From: Leptasterias polaris
Taxonomy: Eukaryota; Echinodermata; Asteroidea; Forcipulatida; Asteriidae
Direction of reading: 5' to 3'
Length of the DNA: 64,000 bases
Assembly (NCBI GenBank): GCA_037783415.1
Contig: JAZGTN010000054.1
Span: forward strand, 868,001 to 932,000
Shown in pieces: positions 12,331-23,492 of this stretch (its first letter is position 1; every line of letters starts with the position of its first letter). The notes beneath the pieces are model-generated. The model saw only the letters and a list, made by a program, of their open reading frames with translations. It did no database searches and had not been told where the DNA came from. The position numbers and the translations under genes were made by a program.

Positions 12331-13782
12331 TTACGATTTAATGGCTTTCACAACTTCTACTTTGGTGAATGGTTTGCTCATTGTTTGTGGTGGAAATTCT
12401 TCAATTATAGCTTCATCATTCAGGTCAAACTTGCTTTGAAACCAGTTTCTGATGATCTCTTCTTGACCATCTGCATCGATGACCGCATTACCGTTTTCGT
12501 CTGCAACCTGTATCCGATTGGGTTTCATCTGCTGTATATTTCTGATGGCCTTGAAATATTTTGTAGAGTCATTTTTCTGGTTTTCAATGTCTTCAGCTTT
12601 TCTTATCAGTTCTTGCTCCTTTATCTCTTTCATTGTGTTATGAAGTTTGGTGAGAACGCTATTTCTTTCTTTCCTCAGTGCGTTTCTTTTATCTTTATTT
12701 TGTGTCGCTTGAATGGTTTGAAATAGCTTCTTTTGCTTCAATGATAGTTCTGTGATAGCGGGGTGTGTAACTTTAGTAGATTTATTTACATATCCCAAGA
12801 CACCAGAGGCTGCTGATAGGCATGCTTCTTTGATGTTGTTCCATCGTTTGTTGCTGTCTGTTAAGTCTTTTCCCTCTAGAATTTTTTGATGTGCACTGAG
12901 ACAGTAATTCCTTCGGTGTTCTAGATCTTGCAGTTTGGCCAAGTTGATTTTTGTCACTCTGGTATGCCGGTGTGTCTTCTTCTCTGGGCATAGTTTGAAG
13001 GTTGCTCTCACCAACTTGTGATCCGATGTCAAACTGCATCCTCCGAATGATCTTGAGTCGGTGACATACTTCCTTAGTGTGTTAGGTACTATAATGTAGT
13101 CTATTTGGTTATAGTACGGGTTGCGTCGATTTGGTTTGTTTGATTGAGGGCTAGTCCACGTGGTACGATGTCTAAGACTGTGTCTGAACGTGGTATTAGT
13201 CAGAAGAAGGTCGTATTTTAGACACAGTTCAAGTAATCTTTCGCCATTACTGTTGAGATGACCTTTGCCAAACTTCCCGATGTTATTGTGAAAAGTTTTC
13301 CATGCAGAACCAGTCTTTGCATTAAAATCTCCAGCAATTATAGTTAGTGTTTTCTTTTTATTCAGAGAGGTTTTAACTGTTTCTTCCAAGGCTTCATAGA
13401 AATCATTTCTTACCTCGGGGTGTTTTTCACTTTTCTGTAGTGTCGGAGCATATGCATTAATGAGGTCAACAGTTGTGTGATCATTCAGAACAATAGAAGC
13501 TGTTGCGATTCGTTGATTTGTGATGCTAATCTTAGCATTGAGGCCGGCATCAATGAGGAAACCTATTCCTTGATAAGAGTTGTCCGATGGTCCCGTGTAA
13601 AAAAATTTGTATTTGCTATTTCCATCACTAGTGTTTACAGCGCGTGATCCCGAATCGCGTAAATGCGTTTCCTGTACTGCCAGTGCACATATCGAGTAGG
13701 TTTGCATGTCATTTGCAACATCTTCCAAGCGATTATCCTTAAGGATTCCTTGCAAATTGAAGGTTCCAATGTTGCACTTCAT
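12331..13782 (-). CDS. LINE endonuclease (APE) domain
   Basis: This nicks target DNA during target-primed reverse transcription. Recognisable endonuclease/exonuclease/phosphatase motifs in order are GTFNLQG near the N-terminus, VQETHLRD, NAYAP, AGDFNAKTGS, QIDYIIV and SDHKLV, which supply the expected Asn, Glu, Asp and His residues. I start at the methionine at 13782, at the beginning of conserved sequence; the frame is open further upstream to 13881. It ends at the TAA at 12331-12333, after which the same frame continues directly into the reverse transcriptase. The stop is therefore probably a mutation and not a natural boundary. Confidence 0.85.
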   Translation of the reverse strand: MKCNIGTFNLQGILKDNRLEDVANDMQTYSICALAVQETHLRDSGSRAVNTSDGNSKYKFFYTGPSDNSYQGIGFLIDAGLNAKISITNQRIATASIVLNDHTTVDLINAYAPTLQKSEKHPEVRNDFYEALEETVKTSLNKKKTLTIIAGDFNAKTGSAWKTFHNNIGKFGKGHLNSNGERLLELCLKYDLLLTNTTFRHSLRHRTTWTSPQSNKPNRRNPYYNQIDYIIVPNTLRKYVTDSRSFGGCSLTSDHKLVRATFKLCPEKKTHRHTRVTKINLAKLQDLEHRRNYCLSAHQKILEGKDLTDSNKRWNNIKEACLSAASGVLGYVNKSTKVTHPAITELSLKQKKLFQTIQATQNKDKRNALRKERNSVLTKLHNTMKEIKEQELIRKAEDIENQKNDSTKYFKAIRNIQQMKPNRIQVADENGNAVIDADGQEEIIRNWFQSKFDLNDEAIIEEFPPQTMSKPFTKVEVVKAIKS

Positions 13783-14825
13783 GAAGATAGCTTTTATAGA
13801 ATTAGTGGAGTGCTCAAAACAGAGTAAAAGTGACTTTAGGTGAGGAAAATTCTTTCCTACCCAGTGGTGCGTCACTACCACAGCCTAGGGGCGATCGAAA
13901 GTTTTTAACAAGCGTGCACGAAGAGCAGTCACTTTTGGTAAGCCAATCAGCGTTGATTTTTAGTGTTTCCCTTCCAGGGGTTAGAGACGTACGCGGAGTT
14001 AGCAGGCTTTACGGCGCGCTGCCCATGGTAGCGAGGCTGGTTTACGCACCTCAGAACAATGCGCTTCAACCATAGAAATAGAACCCGGAAAACGCTGAGT
14101 GCGTCATTGTGCGTGCGGTTTCGTTGTGAGACCATTTTTATGGACGCGCGTACGCAATTTTTTTTACGCGTGTATGGCAAAATTAGCATATTACGGTCTA
14201 TGTGCGTTGCCATTTTTGCCTTACACGCGTGTCACGTGATGATCATTTTGCCATACACGCGTGTCGCGTGGTATCGATACGCCGCGTCCACAGACGACAC
14301 AGAGGACGGTCGAGCTCAGCGTTCTCCGGGTTCTATTTCTATGGCTTCAACCAAACCATTTCTGCCTTTTTGGGGAAGTCCCAGTGGTGTCAGCCTCGCT
14401 ACCATGGGCAGCGCGCCGTATCGCCCGCTAACTCCGCGTACGTCTCTAACCCCTGGAAGGGAAACACTAAAAATCAACGCTGATTGGCTCACCAAAAGTG
14501 ACTACTATGCGTGTACGCTTGTTAAAAACTTTCAATCGGCCCTAGTCGCTTGTCGGGCGCTTAGTACGCACGTGTAAAAATGCAATACATTTCAAATGAA
14601 TCATGTTTTTATATGGGCACCCTAAACTGCATACAGTTAAATGTATAACAAGATTGAAAAGGAATGAGAGGGGGGCAGTTGCTCTATGACTTGTGCGTCC
14701 TTAGACAGCGCGCTCTGTGTAGTCTCTAACACAGAATGGATCAACCACAGAGCTAATTAAAATATCCCTTATATTTGGATATTTCAAAGTCACACTTCCA
14801 GGGGGATATGATCGAGCGATGCATT

Positions 14826-14929
14826 CTGGGAAAGAAAACATCATGGCGCCCGGCGAGATCGTACACCACTGGGAACGAGGTTGCAGTGGTGTACGATCTC
14901 GCCGGGCGCCATGATGTTTTCTTTCCCAG
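14826..14929. repeat. Hairpin at the right outer end of the large palindrome
   Basis: The segment CTGGGAAAGAAAACATCATG with its following bases (14826-14870) is mirrored at 14885-14929 around a spacer of about 14 bp. It is a back-to-back repetition of the outer arm end. A fragment of the inner arm (ACGTACGCGGAGTTAGCGGG) follows at 14940-14990. Confidence 0.75.
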
Positions 14930-15065
14930 GTTTAAGATACGTACGCGGAGTTAGCGGGCGTTACGGCGCGCTGCCCATGGTTGCGAGGCTGGGGGAGTCC
15001 TAGCCCTATTTATAGGACTCTTCCTCTGTGCTGTACACAGATACAGAGTCCTAAATATTAGGGCA

Positions 15066-15729
15066 CGTTTCTGGGGCGGAAAAAATTCAATGCTTCATAA
15101 CTCAAATCTTACCTGCAAGAAGCAACCGGATTCACATTTAATGGCGGCATACATTTTGCTGCGGTGGGTTTTGGACGTCATATATTCCTCATTAATCCGT
15201 CATTTTCATGAAATAGTGTAGCTCCCAACGCTTAACAATTTTGCAAACTTTGAATAAAGAAAAACCAAGACGCCGGCGTTTGCATGTGTTCGCGTATGTT
15301 TGTGTGCAAAATGCACCAAATTTAAATCGCACTGTTTGGTCACAGTATCTTGACAGCACAGCGTTAACATTCAAACACGACGCACGATATGCGCGTCATG
15401 CACCCTGCGTCCTACACGCGAACAAGCGCATACGCACGGCAGACACTGTGAGAATATGCGCGTCACGCATCCTGCGTCTTACCGTACGCGAATGTGCGCG
15501 CACGCACGGCAGACACTGTGAGAATACGAACAAAACTGGTATTTCTTTAACGTTGGGAGCTGCATTATTTCACGAAAATGACGGATAAATGAGGAATATA
15601 TGACGTCCAAAACCCACCGCAGCAAAATGTATGCCGCCATGGAATGTGAATCTTGTGAAATTAGTGGCTTCTTGCAGGTAAGTTTTGACTTATCAATCTT
15701 TGAAATTGTTCCGCCCCAGAAATGGTATA
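15066..15729. mobile_element. Foldback element, about 660 bp
   Basis: Left arm 15066-15240 (TTTCTGGGGCGGAA at its outer end, AACCCACCGCAGCAAAATG on the complementary strand) is mirrored in right arm 15543-15729. The loop includes two direct copies of CGCACGGCAGACACTGTGAG. No protein is recognisable. The arms are about 85-90% complementary by eye. Confidence 0.75.
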
Positions 15730-15805
15730 CCTGATCTCCAGGACGTCACTATTTTAGTGTATTACGAAAGTGAAAGGCCGCCAGGGCCGGCTAGGGGAGT
15801 CCAAT

Positions 15806-15880
15806 CCTTTTGTGCACGTTTTGACACCCAAAATGGCGGACAGGAGACGCGCGTGTATGTGCGCTGTGCGTTTTGCAACG
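15806..15880. mobile_element. Half copy of the TATAGACCCATTGC palindromic MITE
   Basis: It matches the right arm of the complete palindrome at 41241-41454 (CCTTTTGTGCACGTTTTGAC, AAAATGGCGGA, GAGACGCGCGTGTATGTGCG). The left arm is missing. Confidence 0.7.
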
Positions 15881-15900
15881 CGTATCCGAACGAGAAAACA

Positions 15901-16075
15901 ATAGACCTTATGCATATGACGTCATTTGAGTAGGGCGCCCTCACCTAGAGGTCAAAAGGAAGATGCTCATTGGCCAGTCTTGTGCGCCGCGCGTACAAAT
16001 CAGCGCGTTTCCATTGTTTCATCATCAGTTTACCTCTAAGATGGCGGCTTGGTGACGTCAATGCATAAGGTCTAT
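15901..16075 (+). mobile_element. 175 bp MITE with ATAGACCTTATGCAT ends, copy 1
   Basis: It opens with ATAGACCTTATGCATATGAC and closes with the near complement (GTCAATGCATAAGGTCTAT). It is the same length as, and almost identical to, the copy at 52488-52662, so the family spread recently. Non-coding. Confidence 0.88.
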
Positions 16076-16180
16076 TTGGTCACAACATTTTTTTAACACG
16101 ATTGAATGTTTTGTTAACATTCGGCCGTCCATGCCAACCGGCGCACTTTGTTATCCAACAATAGAAAGGTCTATACTGAC
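16076..16180 (+). mobile_element. MITE-like repeat, partner of 6519-6623
   Basis: It directly follows the 175 bp MITE. It matches 6519-6623 in reverse complement and ends in AAAGGTCTATA. Confidence 0.6.
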
Positions 16181-16229
16181 AGTATAATGGAGATCAATGG
16201 TTGCAACACTAAAAGCTGGTTTACACGCG

Positions 16230-16610
16230 GACGCTCGATATTCGCATGGGCATACAATTTTAGAGTGACGCGATTTATAGAGGACGCTGACGCCTCAACG
16301 ACCATAGACTGCTATGAAATGCACACCTCTGAATATTTTGCAAGTAACCGGAAGCTTGGGTCAAGTTTAATTCTCGGGTTTTCTTCGTTATATTGTTGAA
16401 ATGTTTTTACTTTCAAATGTTTTATCACTTATATAGTATTACACTCCCAAAAACATAATACAATTTTCATGCTCATAAACAACGTTAAACTAAATAAAGT
16501 GACGAAACAAAATCTCGCCCAGGTAAAACTCCATAATTATTATGGTTGGGACCACAATGGTCCCGGAAGTTCGAATACGCGCGAGACTTGAATAGTCTAT
16601 AGACTGTTTA
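16230..16610. mobile_element. Dispersed element with CGCGCGAGACTTG end, copy 1
   Basis: It matches 30415-30830 in opposite orientation, including CCGGAAGTTCGAATACGCG and TGACGAAACAAAATCTCGCC. The right end carries the terminal motif CGCGCGAGACTTG seen at both ends of the copy at 30415-31120. The left end is truncated or diverged. No coding potential. Confidence 0.65.
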
Positions 16611-17200
16611 AGTTGACCCCGAGAGCGTACGAGCTTTCGCGAGACTCTGGACTTCTAGGCACCTCGAACGATAGCTACGGCGTGTAGTGTGGCAGTTTTT
16701 TGTCTTTTTAAGAACTTGTATTGTGATGAGTTTCTTTACATTTCACCCATTGAATATGGTTTGAATACAAAATAAGCTAAAAATAGAAATTGTAAATTGT
16801 AATCATTTTCGCAATTCTTTGAAAAAATGTATTTGTTTAAAATCTGACCTTTAATTCTGTTTCACGTTTGACCACAAAGAACATGCAATAAAAAAGGCGA
16901 TCGTCGTGATCCTTGACGTACACGCTTGCAAATTACAGCAAGCTGCTACATACGGTACCCAAACCGCGCGAAAATATAGGACGTCGTTCATTATGCTCAG
17001 TACTTTCCCGGGTCCTTTGGGGGGAAAAGTCCACATTTAACATCTTTAAAAGCTGTTAATGTGTTTTACTGTGTTGGTGATCATGAGGGAAAGCGGTCAG
17101 ACCAGTGGTGATTGCTATTGCACCGTCAAGGGATATGTCACAAATACCGTCAGCCTGTAAGGTTTATAGACTGAGCCACACGATAATGAAGGAAGCCTAC

Positions 17201-17729
17201 CTGTATAACTTGGATAAGCTCATCGTCATCGGTAAGAGCTAAAACCAGTGGATCCCATAGCTCCTCTCTCGGGCAGACATTGATGTTAGAGTTACGTTTC
17301 TCCCGATGCTGTGGGATAGTTGTTGATGGTATGGGTGGCAGTCGATCGGGACCGTGGAAATAATTCCCATAGCGGGATAAGATTTTAGATTTCTGTTCCG
17401 AATTGAGCGTGACGATTGGAGTGTGCAGAACGGTGCTAGACGCTTCTAGAAGTTTCCCCGTATTACGCCAGGTATTTATGAACGGCCTCTTGCAGAAAGC
17501 CTCTCGTCTTTGCGACCAGCTCAGCTCAATTGTCTCCTCTGTTTTGATGTAAGGCAAACAATCATTCAGACTGCATGTACGTTCGTTGCTGTTGGTGGTT
17601 CGCTGTTCTTCTGACGACTCCCGTGGTGTCATGTCAGTGTACCGACGAGAAGACACCATAGCATCAAAGGCATCTTTGCCTGTACTACCTCTCATCCCAC
17701 TCATGCTCAAGTAGGCACCGCCACAAATA

Positions 17730-17760
<31 letters not shown>

Positions 17761-17917
17761 TGCTTGTAAACTGTCGTCCGTCGTGAAGTCTAACACTGCT
17801 TCTCATTGTGCTTCTCCCACTGCTGCTTCGGTACCATGAGGTGTGTCCGCCGGAGAGGGTGTGTTTTATGAGTGTCATGAAAACGAGAACAATGAGAACC
17901 GTCAGATGCTTCTTCAT
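17201..17917 (-). CDS. Secreted cystine-knot factor precursor, neurotrophin/Spaetzle-like (first coding exon)
   Basis: The start is the ATG at 17917, which lies 6 bases after a textbook splice acceptor (pyrimidine tract plus CAG, exon start 17923). The exon ends at 17201 before a GTAGGC donor in phase 0, giving 239 codons. Residues 1-22 form a signal peptide (hydrophobic LTVLIVLVFMTLI). A low-complexity serine run covers about residues 51-63. A furin-type R-E-K-R sits at 205-208. The mature region then begins, with C215, W221 and an ALTDDDELIQVIQ strand. The C-x5-W spacing right after a dibasic site is what neurotrophins show, and Spaetzle is similar. The remaining knot cysteines must lie in a downstream exon that I could not find. 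IL-17-like is a weaker alternative. Confidence 0.6.
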
Positions 17918-17923
17918 TTTGAG
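17918..17923 (-). other. 5' UTR end of the exon and splice acceptor boundary
   Basis: On the minus strand the sequence TTTATCACTTTCTTTCAG immediately precedes position 17923. This implies an upstream non-coding exon at higher coordinates, an arrangement also seen in vertebrate neurotrophin genes. Confidence 0.6.
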
Positions 17924-17989
17924 CTGAAAGAAAGTGATAAAATTGAAAATATTAATTCGTATATCAAACCCTCCTTCACAACCGAGTTC

Positions 17990-19570
17990 GAAATATTGCA
18001 GAATTAAGATTAGAACTTGTTTGCCAACGCTTGATAGCTTTTTATATGTTACGTCACATGTCATTAAACTGGAGGCGTGATTGGACCATTACTCGTGCGT
18101 GACACTTTCAGAGGGCATTATCCTGGGTTCTTGATTGCAATATTTACAGATTATCTGAAGAGAAAACGTTGTCATTCACCAGTCTTACCGTACCTCATAT
18201 ATATTTCCAAAATACATCGGCTTCAAGCCAGAAAAACATAAGCTCTCATGCCTCAACCCACGCAGAAGGTTGAGGTAACAACAAGGTTGTCTCACAAGCC
18301 CCTCCTTGTTTTGCTTTTTTGAATTAACCTTCCATGAAAATGAAAAGTCTAAAATATTATCACACTTTCCATTTCGGCAGATTAATTTTAGTCAATTAAA
18401 AAAATATACAAGTTAAAGGGAAAATCAGTACAAACATTGTTACCCACATCCTTGTTTTAGTTTGCTCAATACTATTTTTATTTTTAAGGTTATTGTTAGG
18501 GTTTAGTGATGTATAAAGATCAGGTAGGCAAAATAAAGAAATTTCAAGTTATTTCAAGTCACAAAAAGAATGCACTATAACATTAAAATGGCAATATCGT
18601 TTATAGACCTAAATAATAAAATATAGTGACATGCTGGTTTTGCCTCCAAAGTTTCAGATGAATAATATTATGAATAATTCATTATGACGTTATTGTCATC
18701 CATGCACACACAGCTGGATTTATAAACCAGATGTAGAGTTTGCATATGGAGGAAATGAAAGGTGATCAAACGGCTTCCGATGCGCCTCATTAACTGCTTC
18801 ATTCTCCTAATTTTATTTTAATGAAAACAACTTTTTTTCACTGTACCTGATCATCAGTGTACACTTGGATGGATACATCTCGGCAGAATAGAGAGACATG
18901 AAAGAACACCATGTCCATTTCGGACATAAAAATCATCTAATTTATTGATAGGTTTGGACAACTTAACATACGCTCCTTTCTCCCCCCCCCCCCCCCCCCC
19001 CCGCCCCAATTTAGACAACATGACGTATTAAACCATCAACATGAAGACTGGAATTAAACCCACATCTTTAACATTAGCTGTTGATCTTGTAGGGTTATCA
19101 TTGTGGTACTCCTAGATATTTAAAAGTTTGTTCAAGAATAAATCAGACCAAAAGATTTAGGTACCTTTTTATAGCTTTCAGATATCAGATTAGTTATTAC
19201 TTTAGTTCTGACATTCTACAATGATTACATAATTATTCACTCGATGTAGAGTTAGTACAGAAAGAAACACAGTGTAACACACTCAGAAAATGAGGCTGAA
19301 TGCTGACTGGTGAATTGTTGACTAGTTGGTAAACTTTCCCAATATCGAACATGGTGTGTTATTGACCCTTTTAAATCCTCAGAAATTTAGACGGAAATGC
19401 TGTCATCGTTCCTGAAAAGGCGTAATATCCTAATTAAAATAGCGTGTGTGGAATGAAGTGAAGGAGAAATAATGGTGGGTGGCGCTTCTAATTATTAAAG
19501 GTCAAACTCCGCAGGAATACTTGACTCGCTGCCTTGTCAACCTGCTATTTTGACATTGACCATGACAAAC
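17990..19570. other. Probable intron or upstream region of the 17201-17917 gene
   Basis: AT-rich sequence without a recognisable exon or element apart from a C-rich tract at 18982-19007. A 19 bp string, TTAACATACGCTCCTTTCT, occurs at 18964-18982 and again just before the LINE at about 19574-19592. This may mark an insertion or duplication. Confidence 0.4.
18982..19007. repeat. Poly(C) tract
   Basis: A run of more than 20 cytosines broken by one G near the end. It is one of many long C or G homopolymers in the window. Confidence 0.95.
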
Positions 19571-19599
19571 GACTTTAACATACGCTCCTTTCTGGACCA

Positions 19600-20862
19600 G
19601 GTATCAAAGAAAAGTCACACGCCAAAATAAAACCGGTATTATAATGCGTTGGAATCAAAACGGCTTTAGACAAAAGAGGTCAACTGTCTCCCAAATTCTG
19701 GCACTCAGACGAATCATTGAGGGCATGAAGTTAAAGAATCTTCCATTGGCTCTAGTGTTCATAGACTATTCAAAGGCCTTCGATTCAGTCCACAGAGAAC
19801 AAATGTTCAACAATTTACAAGCATACGGTATCCCAACAAGCATAATTGAAGCCATTAAGCTAATATATGACGACTCCTCTGCATCAGTAATCATGCCAGA
19901 TGGCGAAACGGAATCCTTCCAGACCCAAGCTGGCGCACTCCAGGGCGACACATTAGCACCTTTCCTCTTCGTTGTTGTGTTGGATTATATAATGAGGCAT
20001 GCTTTAAGGTATTCAGCAGGAAACAGGAATTGTGCTTAAAGAAAGAAAGAGCAGTCGTTACCCAGAGATTCGTCTCCATGATCTGGACTTTGCCGATGAT
20101 AGCACTCCTGTCAACATCAATTGCCATTGCAGAATCATTACTGCATAGTATTGAGGAGGCTTCCAACTGTGTCGGTCTACATTTAAACACAGGAAAAACC
20201 AAGACCCTCCTCGTGAACATTCCTCCAACATCCATCATACAGACTCTTGATGGTACAAAACTTGAAAACGTTTCAGATTTCAAATACCTTGGCTCATCAT
20301 TACCTGACTCATTCCAAGATTTCAAATGCAGGAAAGCGCAAGCATGGTCAGCGTGTAACAAATTAGATAAGATCTGGAAGTCTGATCTCGACAGAGCTAC
20401 CAAAATCAAGTTCTTCAGGGCCTGCGTTGAAAGCATCCTGCTATAATATGGAGCCGAGACATGGACAACAACCCAAAAGATGAACGATCGCATCAACGGT
20501 TGTAACACTCAATTGCTGCGTAGAGTTCTAAACATCCATTGGCGGGACCATATTACAAATAAGGAGGTATATGCAATCTACCACCACTATCCGAAACCGT
20601 AAAGCAGAGACGCCTGCAGTTTGCTGGACACTGTTTGCGTACAGCTGATCAACCCATATCGCACCTGATCTTCTGGAATCCTTCTGGCGGACATCCAAAT
20701 CGCGGCAGGAGGAAAATGTGCTATCCAGACACCATCACCAAAGACACAAATCTCAATCTAAACGAAACCCAACAACTCATGAGGGATAAAGCAACCTGGC
20801 ACCATTTCATCAAAGCTGCTTCTACTATTCCGTCCAAGGACGAAGGATGATGATGATGGATA
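19600..20862 (+). pseudogene. 5'-truncated LINE reverse transcriptase with GAT-repeat tail
   Basis: Reverse transcriptase fragment: RWNQNGFRQKRST, LVFIDYSKAFDSVHRE, GALQGDTLAPFLF, then after a frameshift near 20030 LHDLDFADDS, then KTKTLLV and FKYLGS in a further frame. The C-terminal part includes RRVLNIHWRDHITN and an LQFAGHCLR motif. At least three frame breaks or stops are present. The frame ends in ATC-GATGATGAT-type sequence at about 20848-20862, so the stop codon lies in a short microsatellite tail as in RTE-like elements. The last 135 bp recur at 41946-42079. Confidence 0.85.
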
Positions 20863-20869
20863 ATGTAGC

Positions 20870-23480
20870 TGTCCAGATGTATGTTTACAATACGCAGGAT
20901 AAACGTGTTATAATAATTAGCATTACAATAAATCAAAGAGAGACACTGAAAGCAGATCATGCTGAAAGATTTGAACGAGTATTAATTTAAAAGTTTAGAC
21001 AGTCCTTGAACTTTGTGATAACTGAGCCACTAAAACCATGCATGATCTGAGCATCACAACAAGTTTTAAATCTGACGTCATGACCATTGAACTAAATGAA
21101 GATTATTGTCCTATTTCGATTTACAAAATTGGCAGCTGTGTTTGTTTATTTTGTCGAACGCAAAACTGAAAGCAATATTTTTTGTAAAGTAACGAGTAGG
21201 CTACTCCTTAATTTATCTTCAAAGATGTCCATAAGAGAGGAGATTTCGTGGCGTGTTTCTATTATATTGTCCGATTGTAGACAAATGGGTGTTCGACGAC
21301 AACAAATCTGTCGTGGCTTAAATTGGGACTACCCTATTTTCACTCCTCGAAATTGTGTCGGCTTTTTGTCGTAGTAGTTTCGTGCTATGTCGTGAAACCT
21401 TCGTACGAACTTTCTACGACAAATTTCGTACGAAATACCCACGACTGTAGTACGACAGTACGACAGTATCACGGCTGTCACACGTGCTAATTGACCACTA
21501 AAGGTCCAGGAGAGGTCATGTTTGTTGCACTACTGTCGCTGGATTGTCGTACAATAAGTTCACGACAAAACCACGATACTTTCTCCTATGTCTGCATATT
21601 CCTGTCATTCCTGTCACTTCCAGGAAAATTTAATTCTCTTACGAAATGTTACCACGACAAAAATATTTATATTTCGTACGACAAACAATTATGTATTTCA
21701 TTTTGTCGGGCTTTACCTGTGCGAAACATGACAACAAGTCAGCATGTAGTGTCATTATGCCTAAAACACCATGAAATATCCATCATACTCCTCCGAAGTT
21801 GAGACAACTGTGACGAATACAAACTGGGAACTACCGCGAGATCGTCACACGCTTAAATGTACGTCTTCTAACCGAGGAACAAGCTAGCATAACGAGACAG
21901 AACATCATATCCCCTTCCATTTTTAATATTTGTTTCATATTGATATTGTTGTCACGCTTGACATTTTATGTCCTCATTCACGCAGTGTTTACTTCACTGA
22001 TATTCTTCAAGAAATTAAGTATTTTTATTTGTTATTATTTTTGTAATTAGGTCAAATTTAAAGACTCAAGTTAAACATGTTCACGTTTGGGAAAATGTAT
22101 CCCCCCAAAAATGTCTCCTTATTCATTGTTTATCCCCTTGCTTTTTTGTGTGCTTTCTGCTCTCTGTTTTTCTATTCATGTATTTCCGCTTGACCGCTTC
22201 TGTTACACTTGAATACCTGATTATGTGTGTTGTGATGTCAAATTAGCCTTCGTAAAAGACTCTGCTAGGGTCGAAACGTCAGGCCATTAACTATTTATTG
22301 CATCTAATGTTCTTCTGCAAACAACATGTTAAGTTGTTTTGAACAAGGTTTTGTTTGTATAAATCTTACGTTTAAATAATTTTTGTTTTTTGGGGGGTGG
22401 GGTCTAATTAGTTGGAAAGAACTTCGAAAAAATCGTTCAGTGTTTGCGTTAAAAAAAGTCATGAAATCTGGGGAATGAAAATTTAACAATTGACTTAAAC
22501 ATGTATCTTGAAATCGAATAATAAAACATGTATCTTGAAATCGAATATAAAACATGTACCTTGAAATCGAATATAAAACTAGTAATTTTAAATAACTTTC
22601 GTCGATTATCTATAATCTTAATGTCAATAAATGTACGTTTTTAATAAAACATAAACATGTCATCAGTTGCGCCACTGTTTTAAATTGACACCACACAGCT
22701 GTACGACCGAGCTATTTGATTCGCTCTGTTTATGTAATGGCAGGAGATAAATGGTTTATTAAAGAACTGGGGAAGGGCCGCCTTGGACATATCATCCTAT
22801 TAAATGAAATAAAATAGTAAATTGCTTGGGCCTAAAGTTATTGTAATTTTGCGAATCGAAATAAAATTGAGTGTGGGGGGGGGGAATTGAGTGTCTTGTC
22901 CGTGACTCTATTTCAGACTCAGGATAATTGATAAATGTATAAAGATAACCAAAGTAATTCTTCATTAAAAAAAATTGCAAAAGATACTGGTATAATAAGG
23001 CAATTATGAGGCATAGGAAAACCAGATACAAATGGGACTCACCTTGTTTTAATGCTCACCCAAAGCCAACGTTTTATGAAAGATTTTGCTGATGACGTCT
23101 TCTACAAGCAGTTCATTAAGGGGAAATGAGCTTGTCAGTTCACTGCCGATAAAACTATAAGATGTTTGGTAACTAGCTACATGTACCTTGATACTCCCCG
23201 GCGCTCTTGGATAGACTCAGTGAAACTCGAACACGGTCACGTGGCAGGGTGCAATGCTATGACGTCAGAACCAGACGCACCAGTGAAGCTACAGCTTGTG
23301 TTGTTATCGGGCTGAATGGATAAGGCTTCAATACAAACAACATCAGTCAATTTCTTTTGTTTTGAATGTTTTGATAACATTTCTAATTTGGGAGTTTTTA
23401 ATCAACATCTTTAGCTCATTGATTAAAAGGAGTTTCCATAACCCAGCAAACCGATAAGTGTGCGTCCCTTTTAGACCGAT
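20870..23480. other. Intergenic or intronic DNA with minor repeats
   Basis: No gene is recognised. Around 21320-21480 there are many short TCGTACGAA and TACGAC repeats. At 22268-22290 a GGTCGAAACGTCAGGCC string, similar to sequences near the 3' ends of Penelope-like elements, occurs without any protein remnant. A 3-copy tandem repeat lies at 22496-22576. Confidence 0.4.
22496..22576. repeat. Three-copy tandem repeat, unit about 27 bp
   Basis: AAACATGTATCTTGAAATCG followed by AATATA-type spacers, repeated three times with small changes. Too few copies and the wrong context for a CRISPR. Confidence 0.85.
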
Positions 23481-23492
23481 CCAACTTGTTAA

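Larger units (their letters stand above)
10782..13883 (-). mobile_element. Near full-length APE-type non-LTR retrotransposon
   Basis: The boundaries come from the interrupted palindrome arm. The element carries an AP-endonuclease-like domain followed by a reverse transcriptase in one frame, with a single in-frame TAA at 12331-12333 between them. The coding frame reaches almost to the 3' edge (stop at 10786-10788), so the 3' UTR is only a few bases and there is no poly(A). A C-terminal R-L-R-W-T-G-H-L-L-R motif places it with RTE/CR1-like LINEs; I do not assign a clade firmly. Confidence 0.8.
10048..14890. mobile_element. Large palindromic element split by a LINE
   Basis: Left outer arm 10048-10780 pairs with right outer arm 14553-14890. 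The inner arms 13884-14085 and 14320-14552 pair with each other around a loop of about 230 bp that is itself partly palindromic. In the right arm the outer and inner segments are joined. In the left arm they are separated by the LINE at 10782-13883, so the LINE landed in the left arm. A further 395 bp (about 10288-10683) is present only in the left outer arm. Sequence outside the LINE has no recognisable coding content. Confidence 0.75.

Noticed and set aside
16851..17036. Cysteine-rich minus-strand frame directly downstream of the neurotrophin-like exon
   Set aside because: Spacing of cysteines does not match a cystine knot, and the neighbouring frame that resembles a neurotrophin N-terminus hits a stop after a few residues.
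22260..22290. Penelope-like element
   Set aside because: Only a short GGTCGAAACGTCAGGCC-like string is present; no RT or GIY-YIG remnant nearby.
22496..22576. CRISPR-like direct repeat
   Set aside because: Three contiguous copies with no spacers of constant length, in a eukaryotic genome.
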